A stretch of DNA of 64,000 nucleotides from Micromonospora sp. NBC_01813 (GCF_035917335.1 NZ_CP109067.1:5393001-5457000); one strand, 5' to 3'. Shown: positions 10,037 through 19,489, numbered from the stretch's first letter. Numbers and translations are program-made. The notes: generated by a model not told the origin, from the letters alone.

Positions 10037-12760
10037 TCACGGCTGCCGCCCCGGCCATCCGACAGCCCGCCGTTCCTCCGGCAGCAGGCTGATCCCGGTG
10101 TCCCGACAGGCAACCACCAGACGGTCGAGTGCCACCGCCCGCGCCACCGCCGTCTCCGTGTTGAGTACGAGTCCCAACAGCGCCTCCACCGCGTCCCGCG
10201 GTTCCGCGCCGCCGCCCAGTGAACGGGCTGCCACCGCGAACCACTCCACCGCCAACTCCCGGTCACCCCGCCGGGCCGCCATGGTCGCCTCGATCAACGC
10301 GCACCGGGGGTCCTCGTCCTGATCCGCCTGATCGACCAGGCGGACCGGCCGGTCCAGCACCTCCACCGGCGCCGCCTGGGCACGCAACTCCGTCAGGGCC
10401 TCGGCCGCGTCGGCAAGTCGGCCGTCCTGCGCCAACGCCAGCCCGATGGTGCCGAGTGCCCGACGGCGGTGGCTCGGATCACCAAGCGCCGTCAACGCGA
10501 CCAGCACCCGCCGGCCCAGGTCGACGGCTCGCCCGTACCGACCCTCCAGCCTGGCCACCTCGGCCAGGTTCGCCCTCGCCAGCACCCGCAGCCGGTCCTC
10601 GCCGCAGCGGGCGGCAAGCCGGTCCACCGCGGCCAACCGGCGCCGGGCCGCACGGAGATCACCCGCCCGGACCTCATGCCAGGCCAGCTCGTGCTGCGCG
10701 AGCGTCATGTCCCGCACCCGACCGGTCCGCCCGGCAAGGGCGAGCACCGCCTGGGCATGCCGACGTGCCGAATCGAACTGGCCGGCGGCCAGGCACGCGG
10801 TGCTGAGCACCGTACGGGCGGCAAGTTCGCCGGAGGTGTCGCCGAGCTCGGTGAAGGTGACCAGCGCCGCCCGCGCCGCCGCGAGCTCCTGCGGCCCCGC
10901 GTCGTGCTCCACCGCCAACTGCGCCACCCCGACCTGCGCCCACGCCCGCACCGCCGGATCCGCGTCGACCAGGCGTGGATCGTCGAGCAGCCGACGCAGC
11001 CAACGCCGGCCCGCCACGTCCCGGCCCCGGAAGCGCCACCATCTGGGCACGCTCGCCGCCAGCCGCAGCGCGGTGTGCGGATCGTCGTTGGCCGAGTGAG
11101 CCAATGCCGCCCACAGGTCGCTGGCCACCTCGTCCAGCCGGTTGACCGTCGCGACCAGTTTCGGCCCGGCGAGTTCGGCGGCGGACCGCTCGGCGAGCCG
11201 CGCGAACAGCACCGCGTGGCGGCGCCGGATCGCGGAAAGCTCGCCGTGCGCCGCCGCTCGCTCCACAGCCAGGTCCCGGACCACGTCTATCAGCCGGAAC
11301 CGGTACGGCCCGGCACCGCGGGCACCGAGCAACCCGAGCGACATGAGACGGTCCAGGAACGGCACCGGATCGACCGGTACGTCGGCCGCGCTGCCCGCCG
11401 CACCGGCACCCGAACCCGCACCGGCACCCGAACCCGCACCGGCGGTATCGCTGCTCGGGTCCTCGGCGAGCATTCCCTCGGCCAGGTCGACCGACCACCG
11501 GTTACGGAACACCGACAACCGACGTACGCCGCGACGCTCGGCGGGAGTCAACAGTGCGTAGCTGGCCGCCACCGCGTCGCGCAGGGTCACCGCCACCGCC
11601 TGCCCGGTCGGCGGGCCGGACAGGTCGAGCAGCCGGTCGCCGTACCGGTTGAATATCTCGTTGAGATCGAGGGCCCGGCCCCTGGCCGCAGCCAGTTCGA
11701 TGGCGAGCGGCAAGCCGCCCAGCCGGCGGACCAGGCCGACGAGCGCACCCACCTCACCCGGATGGACCCGCTCCCGGCGTACCTGCCGCAGGCGGGCGAG
11801 AAACAGCCGTACCGCCGGATAGCCGGCGACGGCGGCGAGGTCGGTTTCGGTGTCCGCCGGTGGCACCTCCAGCGGGGCGACCGGCCAGACCCGCTCCCCT
11901 GGTAGCCCGACCGGATGCCGGCCGGTGGCGACCACCCGCAGCATCGGTGCCGCCTGGATCAGCCAGTGCAGCGCGTCGGCGGTCGACGCCGGGGCCCGCT
12001 CCACGGCGTCGACCAGTAGCAGAGCCGGGGCACCGGCCAGCCGGGTGGCCAGGTCGTGGGTGCGGCCGACGGCGAACGCGGTCGCGGTCGCGGTGAGGAC
12101 GTCGCTGACGGTGGAGCCTTCGGTGATGACGATGCCGCCGGTGCCACCCGGATGCTCCCCGATCACCTCGGCGGCGACCGCCAACGCCAGGCTGGTCTTG
12201 CCGACCCCGGCCAGACCGACCAGGCTGACCAGACCGGCGCCGTCGGCGGCGGTCAGCAGGCCCACGAGTTCGGCGACGTCGCAGTCGCGGCCGATCAGTT
12301 CGCTCGGCGGTGGCAGCCCGCGACTGCGGCCGGCCGTGGACAGGACGAGTTCGTCGTCCCCGTCGCCGGGCACGCCGCCGTCGTCGTTGGCGATCGCCGG
12401 GCCAGCGAGCACCGCCGGGGCGACCACCGCCGGGGAACCGACCGCCGGGGGGCTTACCGTGGTGAACGCGGGGGGATGCTGGCGCGGAATCGCGGGCTGG
12501 GCGACCCCGACCGGACCCCGTGCGGCCGACTCGAACTCGGCGCGCTCGGCACCGGCCAGGCCGAGTGCGGTCACGAGCAGGTCGACGGTGGTCCGCTGTG
12601 GTCGGGAGGAACGCCCCCGTTCCAGGTCCCGAACAGTGCGTACGCCCACCCCGGCCCGCGCGGCAAGGTCCGCCTGGGTCAGCCCGGCGGCGAGCCGGCG
12701 ACTGCGGAGTAGGGCGTCGAACCCGACCCTGCTCTGGTCAGGAGCATGATCCGGACTCAT
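10037..12760 (-). CDS. Large XRE-HTH / NB-ARC-type NTPase / TPR regulator
   Basis: A 907-residue multidomain regulator. An XRE helix-turn-helix lies at about residues 15-70 (LRSRRLAAGLTQADLAARAG, then GVRTVRDLERGRSSRPQ). After an Ala/Pro-rich linker, a STAND-type NTPase follows: Walker A LVGLAGVGKTSLALAVA at about 180, Walker B ALLLVDAVERA, and GGLPLAIELAAARG. The C-terminal 400 residues are helical repeats of TPR type. A low-complexity GAGSG run lies near the middle. Such proteins (AfsR-like with HTH instead of SARP) sense unknown ligands. It is transcribed alone and ends in a hairpin terminator. Confidence 0.8.
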   Translation of the reverse strand: MSPDHAPDQSRVGFDALLRSRRLAAGLTQADLAARAGVGVRTVRDLERGRSSRPQRTTVDLLVTALGLAGAERAEFESAARGPVGVAQPAIPRQHPPAFTTVSPPAVGSPAVVAPAVLAGPAIANDDGGVPGDGDDELVLSTAGRSRGLPPPSELIGRDCDVAELVGLLTAADGAGLVSLVGLAGVGKTSLALAVAAEVIGEHPGGTGGIVITEGSTVSDVLTATATAFAVGRTHDLATRLAGAPALLLVDAVERAPASTADALHWLIQAAPMLRVVATGRHPVGLPGERVWPVAPLEVPPADTETDLAAVAGYPAVRLFLARLRQVRRERVHPGEVGALVGLVRRLGGLPLAIELAAARGRALDLNEIFNRYGDRLLDLSGPPTGQAVAVTLRDAVAASYALLTPAERRGVRRLSVFRNRWSVDLAEGMLAEDPSSDTAGAGSGAGAGSGAGAAGSAADVPVDPVPFLDRLMSLGLLGARGAGPYRFRLIDVVRDLAVERAAAHGELSAIRRRHAVLFARLAERSAAELAGPKLVATVNRLDEVASDLWAALAHSANDDPHTALRLAASVPRWWRFRGRDVAGRRWLRRLLDDPRLVDADPAVRAWAQVGVAQLAVEHDAGPQELAAARAALVTFTELGDTSGELAARTVLSTACLAAGQFDSARRHAQAVLALAGRTGRVRDMTLAQHELAWHEVRAGDLRAARRRLAAVDRLAARCGEDRLRVLARANLAEVARLEGRYGRAVDLGRRVLVALTALGDPSHRRRALGTIGLALAQDGRLADAAEALTELRAQAAPVEVLDRPVRLVDQADQDEDPRCALIEATMAARRGDRELAVEWFAVAARSLGGGAEPRDAVEALLGLVLNTETAVARAVALDRLVVACRDTGISLLPEERRAVGWPGRQP

Positions 12761-12883
12761 GGCAGGGAAGGGTACGCATCCAGGTGTCGCCGAGTCAGCA
12801 ATCCGTCAAGGTGACGACCCGAATGGAACGGATTTCCGACACAACCGAGGAGATCACCAGCCGCCGACCGCCGGTGCCGAAGA

Positions 12884-14044
12884 TCATCTACCGTCGACGA
12901 GCCCGAGATCACGGGCGATGATCGTGCGTTGAATCTCGGAGGTCCCTTCCCCGATCTCCAAGATCTTCGCATCCCGCCAAAAGCGACCTACCGGGAATTC
13001 GTTCATGAAGCCGTAGCCGCCGTGAATCTGGGTGGCCTCCCGGGCGTTCTGCACGGCGCACTCGCTGGCATGCAACTTGGCCACCGCCGCCTGCCGTTTG
13101 AACTGCTCACCCGCGAGCATCCGGGCAGCCGCGTCGTAGTAGGCCAACCGGGCGGTGTGTGCCCGTACCTCCATGTCCGCGATCTTGAATTGGATGGCCT
13201 GGAACCCGCCGATCGCCTGGCCGAACGCGCGGCGCTGCCCGGCGTAGCGGACGGACTCGTCGACGCAGCCCTGAGCGAGCCCGACCGCGAGCGCGGCGAT
13301 CGCGATCCGACCCTCGTCGAGGATCTGAAGGAACTGCGCGAAGCCCCGGCCACGCACGCCGAGCAGATTCTCCGCCGGCACCCGGCAATCGTCGAACGTC
13401 AACTCGTGCGTGTCCGATGCGCACCAACCGACCTTCGAGTAGCCCGGAGCCACGGTGAACCCCGGGGTGCCGGTCGGCACGATGATCGTCGACAACTCCT
13501 TCGAGCCGTCCGGCCGGATGCCGGTCACCGCGGTCACCGTCACCAACGCGGTGATGTCGGTGCCGGAGTTGGTAATGAACGCCTTCGACCCGTTGATCAC
13601 CCAGTGGTCGCCGTCGAGCACGGCACGGGTGGCGGTGCCTGCGGCGTCGGATCCGAAGCCCGGCTCGGTCAACCCGAACGCGGCCAGGGACTCACCGCTG
13701 ACCAGTCGCGGCAGCCACCGCTCGCGCTGGGCGTCGGAGCCGAACCGGTAGATCGGCATCGCACCGAGCGAGACCGCCGCCTCCAGGGTGATGGCCACAC
13801 TGGAGTCGATCCGGGCCAGCTCCTCCAGCACCAGGCAGAGCGCGAAGTAATCGCCGCCCATCCCGCCGTGCTCCTCCGGGAACGGCAGGCCGAACAGCCC
13901 CATCTTGCCCATCTGCCGGACGATCTCGTACGGAAAGGCGTGCCGCTCGTAGTAGTCCCCGATCACCGGCGCGACGACCTCATGGGCGAACTCGCGGACG
14001 CTGTCCCGCAACGCCTCCTGCTCGTCGGTGAGTCTGAAGTCCAT
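12884..14044 (-). CDS. Acyl-CoA dehydrogenase (isovaleryl/short-branched-chain type by context)
   Basis: A 386-residue flavoenzyme starting MDFRLTDEQEALRDSVREF after an AAAGGGACG ribosome site. It shows the family signatures FGLTEPGFGSDAAGT, GSKAFITNSG, RRAFGQAIGGFQAIQFKIAD and the C-terminal QIHGGYGFMNEFPVGRFWRD with IGEGTSEIQ. The catalytic Glu of isovaleryl-type enzymes and of the general family cannot be separated with certainty by eye. It lies 46 bases after the carboxyltransferase gene in one operon. With the HMG-CoA lyase and biotin carboxylase this fits leucine/isovalerate breakdown, where it would oxidise isovaleryl-CoA. Confidence 0.85.
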   Translation of the reverse strand: MDFRLTDEQEALRDSVREFAHEVVAPVIGDYYERHAFPYEIVRQMGKMGLFGLPFPEEHGGMGGDYFALCLVLEELARIDSSVAITLEAAVSLGAMPIYRFGSDAQRERWLPRLVSGESLAAFGLTEPGFGSDAAGTATRAVLDGDHWVINGSKAFITNSGTDITALVTVTAVTGIRPDGSKELSTIIVPTGTPGFTVAPGYSKVGWCASDTHELTFDDCRVPAENLLGVRGRGFAQFLQILDEGRIAIAALAVGLAQGCVDESVRYAGQRRAFGQAIGGFQAIQFKIADMEVRAHTARLAYYDAAARMLAGEQFKRQAAVAKLHASECAVQNAREATQIHGGYGFMNEFPVGRFWRDAKILEIGEGTSEIQRTIIARDLGLVDGR

Positions 14045-14090
14045 GGACGTCCCTTTCTCGACGAATCCCACGGGCGGCGAATGGGCACCG

Positions 14091-15623
14091 CTACACAGGA
14101 GTGACGCCGTGGCGGCGTCGGGAGAAATGCCGGTCCCGACCGGCCGCCGCCGCGTAGCGGCGGATCAACTCGTGGCGCAACTGCTCGGGACGGACAATGT
14201 CGTCGACCACCAGTTCACTGGCGAGCCGGACCAGGTCGATGTCCTGTTCGTACTCGGCGCGACGGGCGGCGACGAATTCGGCCCGCTGCTGCGGATCGTC
14301 GATCGCCGCGATCTTGTTGGCATAGACCGCGTTGACCGCGGCCTCCGCGCCCATCACCGCGATCTTCGCGGCAGGCAGCGCGAGCGTGGCGTCCGGCTCG
14401 AACCCGGGACCGGCCATCGCGTACAGACCGGCACCGTACGCCTTACGGACCACGACGCAGATCTTCGGTACGGTCGCCTCGGAGATCGCGCTGATCATCT
14501 TCGCGCCGTGCCGGATGATGCCCTGTTTCTCCACTGCGGCACCGACCATGAACCCGGGCACGTCGGCCAGGAAGAGCAACGGCACGTTGAACGCGTCGCA
14601 CAACTGCACGAACCGGGCCGCCTTGTCGGCCGAGTCGACGAAGAGCACCCCGCCCTTGAACATCGAGTTGTTCGCGACCACCCCGACGACCCGGCCGCCC
14701 AACCGGCCGAAACCGACGGTCAACTCGCGGGCCCACAGTGCCTGGATCTCCAGGAAGCTGCCCTCGTCGAGCAGCCCCTTGACGAACCGTCGCATGTCGA
14801 ACGCCTGCCGTTCGCTCGCCGGCACCAGCGCGGCCAGGTCGATCCCGGCCGGCGGGTCGGCCGGCTCGCGCACCGGTGGCGGCTGGGTCCAGTTCGCCGG
14901 CAGATAGGACAGGTAGCGGCGGACCACGTCGAGCGCGTCGTCCTCGGTCTTGCACAGGAAGTGGCCGACGCCGGACTCGGCGCAGTGCACCCGGGCGCCG
15001 CCCATCGCCTCCAGGGTGGTCTTCTCGCCGGTGACCATCTCGACCATCCGGTCCGAGCCGAGATACATGCTGGCGTTTCCGTCGACCATCGCCACCACGT
15101 CGCAGAACGCCGGGATGTAGGCGCCGCCGGCGGCCGACGGGCCGAACAGGGCACAGACCTGCGGAATCGCGCCAGAGGCCCGGACCTGGTTCCAGAAGAT
15201 CTTGCCGGCACCGCGCCGGCCCGGGAACAGGTCGACCTGGTCGGTGATCCGGGCGCCGGCGGAATCGACCAGGTAGACCATCGGCAGGCCGGCGTCGTAG
15301 GCCCGCTCGATGATCCGGATGATCTTCTCGACGGTACGGGCACCCCAGGACCCGGCCTTGACGGTCGAGTCGTTGGCCATCAGGCAGACCTGGCGGCCAT
15401 CGATCATGGCGGTGCCGGTGATCACGCCGTCGGCGGGCAGCCCGTCGGCCAGGGCGTTGGCGTACCGACCGTCCTCCACGAAGGAACCGGCGTCGACCAG
15501 GTGGTCGACACGTTCGCGGGCGAACAGCTTGCCCCGACCGGCGTTGGCCGCGTGGTACTTCTCCGCGCCACCAGCCCGGATCCGCTTGTCGAGCCGATCC
15601 AGCGACTCACCGTCCAGCGTCAC
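14091..15623 (-). CDS. Acyl-CoA carboxylase beta subunit (methylcrotonyl-CoA type by context)
   Basis: A 510-residue carboxyltransferase with both crotonase-like halves. The N half has KLFARERVDHLVDAGSFVED, MANDSTVKAGSWG, DSAGARITDQVDLFPGRRGA and GPSAAGGAYIPAFCD. The C half has VANNSMFKGGVLFVDSADKA, FLADVPGFMVG and the RKAYGAGLYAMAG oxyanion segment. The MTxxTVKxGS/FPGRxG pattern matches methylcrotonyl- and geranyl-type enzymes more than propionyl-CoA carboxylases. It is the first gene of a two-gene transcript with the dehydrogenase. A palindrome at 15650 shortly upstream matches one in front of the TetR gene. Confidence 0.85.
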   Translation of the reverse strand: MTLDGESLDRLDKRIRAGGAEKYHAANAGRGKLFARERVDHLVDAGSFVEDGRYANALADGLPADGVITGTAMIDGRQVCLMANDSTVKAGSWGARTVEKIIRIIERAYDAGLPMVYLVDSAGARITDQVDLFPGRRGAGKIFWNQVRASGAIPQVCALFGPSAAGGAYIPAFCDVVAMVDGNASMYLGSDRMVEMVTGEKTTLEAMGGARVHCAESGVGHFLCKTEDDALDVVRRYLSYLPANWTQPPPVREPADPPAGIDLAALVPASERQAFDMRRFVKGLLDEGSFLEIQALWARELTVGFGRLGGRVVGVVANNSMFKGGVLFVDSADKAARFVQLCDAFNVPLLFLADVPGFMVGAAVEKQGIIRHGAKMISAISEATVPKICVVVRKAYGAGLYAMAGPGFEPDATLALPAAKIAVMGAEAAVNAVYANKIAAIDDPQQRAEFVAARRAEYEQDIDLVRLASELVVDDIVRPEQLRHELIRRYAAAAGRDRHFSRRRHGVTPV

Positions 15624-15649
15624 GCCGCCCCCTCGTCGCAGCCGTACTA

Positions 15650-15659
15650 AACGATCGTT
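15650..15659. promoter_or_regulatory. Candidate TetR operator upstream of the carboxyltransferase gene
   Basis: AACGATCGTT is a perfect palindrome 26 bases before the carboxyltransferase start. It shares the AACGnnCGTT form with the palindrome in front of the cluster's TetR gene (18791-18800). Confidence 0.6.
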
Positions 15660-15710
15660 AGGCTACCGCACCGCGGGTCCCACTCGCGAGCATCCGACGC
15701 CTGCCGCGAA

Positions 15711-16631
15711 TCAGGACGGGGTGAGCCGGCTGCGCGGGCCGGCACGCAGCACCCCGGACGGCAACTGCCGGCCGACCAGCTCCTCGGCCAACTCGGCCGC
15801 CACCAGCAACGCGTCCAGATCGATCCCGGTCCGCACACCCATGTCGTGCAGCATGTGCACCACCTCCTCGGTCGCCACGTTTCCGCTGGCCCCCGGCGCG
15901 TACGGGCAGCCGCCCAGCCCGCCGACGCTGGCGTCGAACTCGGTCACCCCCAACTCCAGCGCCGCCAGCAGGTTCGCCAACGCCGTACCCCTGGTGTTGT
16001 GGAAGTGCAGCAGCACCGGAACGGCCGCTTGCCGGTCGCGCACCGCGGTGACCAGCTCCCGGACCCGACGCGGGGTGGCCATCCCGGTGGTGTCGCCGAA
16101 CGCGACCCGGTCGGCGCCGTCGGCCACCACCCGGTCGACGATGTCGGCCACCCGGCGCGGGTCGACGTCCCCTTCGTACGGGCAGCCGAAGCTGGTCGCG
16201 ACGATCACCTCGACGTGCGCCCGCGTGTCGTGCAGCAACGGAATCAGCTCGGCGATGTCGTCCAGCGACTCGGCGGTGGACCGGTTGACGTTGCGCCGGT
16301 TGTGCGTGTCGCTGGCCGAGACCACCACCTCGATCTCGGTGAAACCGGCGTCGAGGGCCCGGCGAGCCCCGCGCAGGTTGGGCACCAGCGCCGAGTAGCG
16401 CACCCCGGGCGCCCGCTGCGCCTGCCGCCACACCTCGTCGGCGTCGGCCATCTGCGGGATCGCCTTGGGGTGCACGAACGAGACCGCTTCGATCCGGCGT
16501 GCGCCGGTCGCCGACAGCGCGTCCAGCAGGCGCACCTTGGCCTCGGTCGGGATCGGTTGCTCGTTCTGCAGGCCGTCGCGCGGCCCGACCTCGCGGATCG
16601 ACACGGACTCGGGAATGGGCGTCGCTGCCAT
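15711..16631 (-). CDS. Hydroxymethylglutaryl-CoA lyase
   Basis: A 306-residue DRE-TIM metallolyase. It has the N-terminal VGPRDGLQNEQPIPTEAKV, FVHPKAIPQMAD, GDTTGMATPRRV, the metal-binding HFHNTRG and the catalytic loop GGLGGCPYAPGASGN. These are the diagnostic features of HMG-CoA lyase, which splits HMG-CoA into acetoacetate and acetyl-CoA as the last step of leucine degradation. The gene is 77 bases after the biotin carboxylase in the same direction, and its stop is followed by the operator-bearing gap before the carboxyltransferase. Confidence 0.93.
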   Translation of the reverse strand: MAATPIPESVSIREVGPRDGLQNEQPIPTEAKVRLLDALSATGARRIEAVSFVHPKAIPQMADADEVWRQAQRAPGVRYSALVPNLRGARRALDAGFTEIEVVVSASDTHNRRNVNRSTAESLDDIAELIPLLHDTRAHVEVIVATSFGCPYEGDVDPRRVADIVDRVVADGADRVAFGDTTGMATPRRVRELVTAVRDRQAAVPVLLHFHNTRGTALANLLAALELGVTEFDASVGGLGGCPYAPGASGNVATEEVVHMLHDMGVRTGIDLDALLVAAELAEELVGRQLPSGVLRAGPRSRLTPS

Positions 16632-16708
16632 CGGTCCAGCATCCCGCGCCCGTGCCGTCCACTCAATGGGATCCGGCGAAGGTCACCGATGGGATACCGG
16701 CGGGGCCG

Positions 16709-18058
16709 CTACCGCATCCGGCCGACGATGCCGGTGTCGTAGTCGCCGGAGACGAACTCCGGGTGCTCCAGCAACTCGGCGAAGAACGGCAGGTTGCACT
16801 TCGGCCCGGCCACCTCGAACGCGGCGACCGCGGCGCGGGCCCGGGTGATCGCCTCGGCCCGGTCCGCGCCGTGCACGATCAGCTTCGCCATCAGCGAGTC
16901 GTAGAACGGCGTGACGATGGTGCCGGCGGCGTACCCGGAATCGACCCGGACGCCGTCGCCGGTCGGCTCCGCCCAGGTGGTGATCGCGCCCGGTCCGGGC
17001 AGGAACCGCTTCGGGTCCTCGGCGTTGATCCGCAACTCGATGGCGTGCCCGCGCGGGGACAGGGTGTCCGGGTCGAACGACGGCTGCAGACCGGCGGCCA
17101 CCCGCAACTGCTCCTCGACCAGGTCGAGTCCGTAGACCAACTCGGTCACCGGGTGCTCGACCTGCAGCCGGGTGTTCATCTCCAGGAAGAAGAACTCACC
17201 GGTGGTCGGGTCGAGCAGACATTCCACCGTGCCCGCGTTGCGGTAGCCGACCGCCGCCCCGGCCCGGACGGCGGCGGCGAGCAGCGCCGCCCGGATCTCG
17301 TCGGTGACGGCCGGCGACGGCGACTCCTCGGCCAACTTCTGGTTACGCCGCTGCACCGAGCATTCGCGCTCGCCGAGGGCGGCGACCCGGCCGGTGCCGT
17401 CGGCGGCGCGCCAGCCGAGGATCTGCACCTCCACATGGCGTACCCGGGGGAAGTAACGCTCGATGAGCACGGACCCGTCGCCGAACATCCGCTGCGCGAA
17501 CGCCCGGACCTTGTCGAACTCGGTACGCAGCGCGGCCTCGTCGCCGGCGACGGCCATGCCCATGCCGCCGCCCCCGGCAGCGGCCTTGACCATCACCGGG
17601 TAGCCGATGGTGGTGGCGGCGTCCAGCGCGGCGTCGACGGTCTCGGCGGGTTCGGTGCTGCCGGCGGCCACCGGGACACCGGCGGCGGACATCAGGTTCC
17701 GGGCGTTGATCTTGTCGCCCATCGCCTCGATCGCGTCGCCGCCCGGCCCGACCCAGATCAGTCCGGCGGCCTCGACCGCCCGGGCGAAGTCGGCGTTCTC
17801 CGACAGGAATCCGTAGCCAGGGTGGATCGCCTGGGCCCCGCTGCTCTTGGCGGCGGCCAGGATCGCCTCGGCGTTGCGGTAGCTCTGCGCCGGGTTGGCC
17901 GGTCCCACGCAGATCGCCTCGTCGGCCTCGGCGACGAAGGGCATCCCGGCGTCCGCCTCGGAGTGCACGGCGATGGTGCGCACCCCCAGCCGGCGTGCGG
18001 TGCGGAGAATCCGCCGGGCGATCTCGCCCCGGTTTGCCACCAGCAACGACTCGATCAT
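16709..18058 (-). CDS. Acyl-CoA carboxylase biotin carboxylase subunit lacking a BCCP domain
   Basis: A 449-residue ATP-grasp biotin carboxylase starting MIESLLVANRGEIARRI after GAGGAGAG. Seen in order are HPGYGFLSEN, the Gly-rich AAAGGGGMGM, HVEVQILG, ECSVQRRNQKLAEESPSP, EMNTRLQVEHPVTE and RINAEDPKRFLPGPG. Actinobacterial alpha subunits of this pathway usually run to about 650 residues and end with a biotinyl domain carrying an MKM motif. This one stops after the carboxylase C-domain, and no biotinyl protein is seen in the window. It must borrow a separate carrier protein encoded elsewhere. Confidence 0.88.
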   Translation of the reverse strand: MIESLLVANRGEIARRILRTARRLGVRTIAVHSEADAGMPFVAEADEAICVGPANPAQSYRNAEAILAAAKSSGAQAIHPGYGFLSENADFARAVEAAGLIWVGPGGDAIEAMGDKINARNLMSAAGVPVAAGSTEPAETVDAALDAATTIGYPVMVKAAAGGGGMGMAVAGDEAALRTEFDKVRAFAQRMFGDGSVLIERYFPRVRHVEVQILGWRAADGTGRVAALGERECSVQRRNQKLAEESPSPAVTDEIRAALLAAAVRAGAAVGYRNAGTVECLLDPTTGEFFFLEMNTRLQVEHPVTELVYGLDLVEEQLRVAAGLQPSFDPDTLSPRGHAIELRINAEDPKRFLPGPGAITTWAEPTGDGVRVDSGYAAGTIVTPFYDSLMAKLIVHGADRAEAITRARAAVAAFEVAGPKCNLPFFAELLEHPEFVSGDYDTGIVGRMR

Positions 18059-18126
18059 GCCTCTCCTCGCGGTCGCGGTCGCGGCGCCCCTCCCGGGGAC
18101 GCGCATGGGGGAAGGCGGCAGCCGGC

Positions 18127-18756
18127 TCAGCCGTGCAGCGCGGCGAGGGCGGCGGCGCGGAGCAGGGCTGCCCGCCGATCCCGGTCGACCTCTCCGCCGA
18201 GGAACGGGGTGGAGTTCATCAGGCCGAAGGCGGCGTGCGCCAGCACGCGGGCCTCGGCGGCGTCGAGTTCGCGGCGCAGCCCGGTGAGCACCGCGACCCA
18301 TTCCTCGACGTAGAGCCGCTGCAGCCGGCGGATCCGGCGGCGCGGCTCCTCGGGAAGCCGGTCGAGCTCGTGCAGGTGCAGGGCGATGACCGCCGGATTG
18401 GCCAGGGCGAACTCGACGTGGAACTCGATCAGCGAGGCGAGCACGGTGGTCGCGTCGCCGGAGTGCTCGGCGACGCGGGTCCGGCCACCCTCGAGGAGCT
18501 CCTCGCTGACCGGGATCAGGGCCGCCGCGAGCATCGCCTCTTTGCCGGCGAAGTGGTGGTAGAGGGCTGGGCCGGTGACGCCGGCGGCGGCGCCGATGTC
18601 GTCCATCGATACGCCGTGGTACCCACGGGCGGCGAAGAGCCCGACCGCGATCTGGAGAATCTCGTCGCGTCGCGACCGCCGACGCGGCGCGACCGGATCC
18701 AGCCTGTCGGTCCCGTCCGTCCCGTCCGCCGCTGCCGCCTGCTGATCTACCGTCAC
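18127..18756 (-). CDS. TetR family regulator of the acyl-CoA/leucine cluster
   Basis: A 209-residue repressor with a GTG start. The HTH is at about residues 28-75: RRDEILQIAVGLFAARGYHG, SMDDIGAAAGVTGPALYHHF, AGKEAMLAAAL. The C-terminal helical domain holds a TetR ligand pocket of the kind found next to acyl-CoA catabolic genes. It is the first gene of the transcript with biotin carboxylase and HMG-CoA lyase. Palindromes AACGnnCGTT lie in front of it and in front of the carboxyltransferase, so it probably controls both transcripts and responds to an acyl-CoA. Confidence 0.9.
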   Translation of the reverse strand: MTVDQQAAAADGTDGTDRLDPVAPRRRSRRDEILQIAVGLFAARGYHGVSMDDIGAAAGVTGPALYHHFAGKEAMLAAALIPVSEELLEGGRTRVAEHSGDATTVLASLIEFHVEFALANPAVIALHLHELDRLPEEPRRRIRRLQRLYVEEWVAVLTGLRRELDAAEARVLAHAAFGLMNSTPFLGGEVDRDRRAALLRAAALAALHG

Positions 18757-18788
18757 CTGGCCAGCCTAACCGCTTGTCGATCCCGAGT

Positions 18789-18802
18789 TGAACGCTCGTT
18801 CA
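18789..18802. promoter_or_regulatory. Candidate autoregulatory TetR operator
   Basis: TGAACG-CT-CGTTCA is a perfect 14-base inverted repeat 32 bases upstream of the TetR start. Its core AACGnnCGTT recurs at 15650-15659 before the carboxyltransferase gene. Confidence 0.65.
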
Positions 18803-18922
18803 GTCACCATGAGCGTCGTCGGCTGATTCGCCGGTGCTGGTCGACGCTGACCCGGCGCTGGTTGCTCGACGAGCACCGTACCGCCACCCCGCAACGGAGT
18901 TCATCCCCGACGCACGCCCCGG

Positions 18923-19489
18923 TCAACCGGCCGGCACCGCCAGGCCCTCGACGACCTGGGCGTTGGGCAGCACCCCCAGCGCCGGCCCGGGGAGCACGAT
19001 CTTGCTGGCCCGGATCCCGGATCCGATCACCACGTGCGGCACCGCGACCACCCGCGCGTCGACCAGGATCGGCCAGTGCGGCGGCAACCCGATCGGCGTG
19101 ATCCCGCCATACTCCATGCCGGTCGACGCCACCGCGTCCGCCATCGGCGCGAAACTCGCCTTGCGCGCGTCGAGCAGGCGCCGAATCGTGCCGTTGACGT
19201 CCGCCCGGGTGGTGGCCAGCACCATGCAGGCGGCATACCGGACCGTGTCGCCCCGCTTGCCGGCGATCACCACGCAGTTCGCCGACTCACCGAGCCCCAC
19301 CTCGTACGCGGCGCAGAACGCCGCCGTGTCGGCGAGTTCCGGATCGATCGCGGCCACCGCGATATCGTCGATGTCGACCGGCACGGCGGCCGACCACTGC
19401 TCGACGGCCGCCGCCACCGGCGCCGCGACCAGGTCGAGCCGGCTCAGGACCGGTTCGGTCTGCAGTTTTCCCAGCACATGCGCCATCAT
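18923..19489 (-). CDS. YbaK/EbsC (prolyl-tRNA deacylase-like) protein
   Basis: A 188-residue protein. The paired ATG codons at 19489 (MMAHVLGKLQTEPVLSRLDL) are taken as the start, because the frame upstream runs through a tandem repeat. Typical YbaK features are CAAYEVGLGESANCVVIAG, YAACMVLATTRADVNGTIRR, KASFAPMADAVASTGMEYGG and the PIGLPPHWPILVDARV loop. The family hydrolyses mischarged aminoacyl-tRNAs in trans. The GMEYGGITPIGLP block fits a stand-alone actinobacterial version. It is divergent from a glycosyltransferase gene. Confidence 0.88.
   Translation of the reverse strand: MMAHVLGKLQTEPVLSRLDLVAAPVAAAVEQWSAAVPVDIDDIAVAAIDPELADTAAFCAAYEVGLGESANCVVIAGKRGDTVRYAACMVLATTRADVNGTIRRLLDARKASFAPMADAVASTGMEYGGITPIGLPPHWPILVDARVVAVPHVVIGSGIRASKIVLPGPALGVLPNAQVVEGLAVPAG

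Noticed and set aside
12929-14104. Long plus-strand frame opposite the acyl-CoA dehydrogenase
   Set aside because: Shadow of a well-recognised dehydrogenase. Its start is not preceded by a ribosome site.
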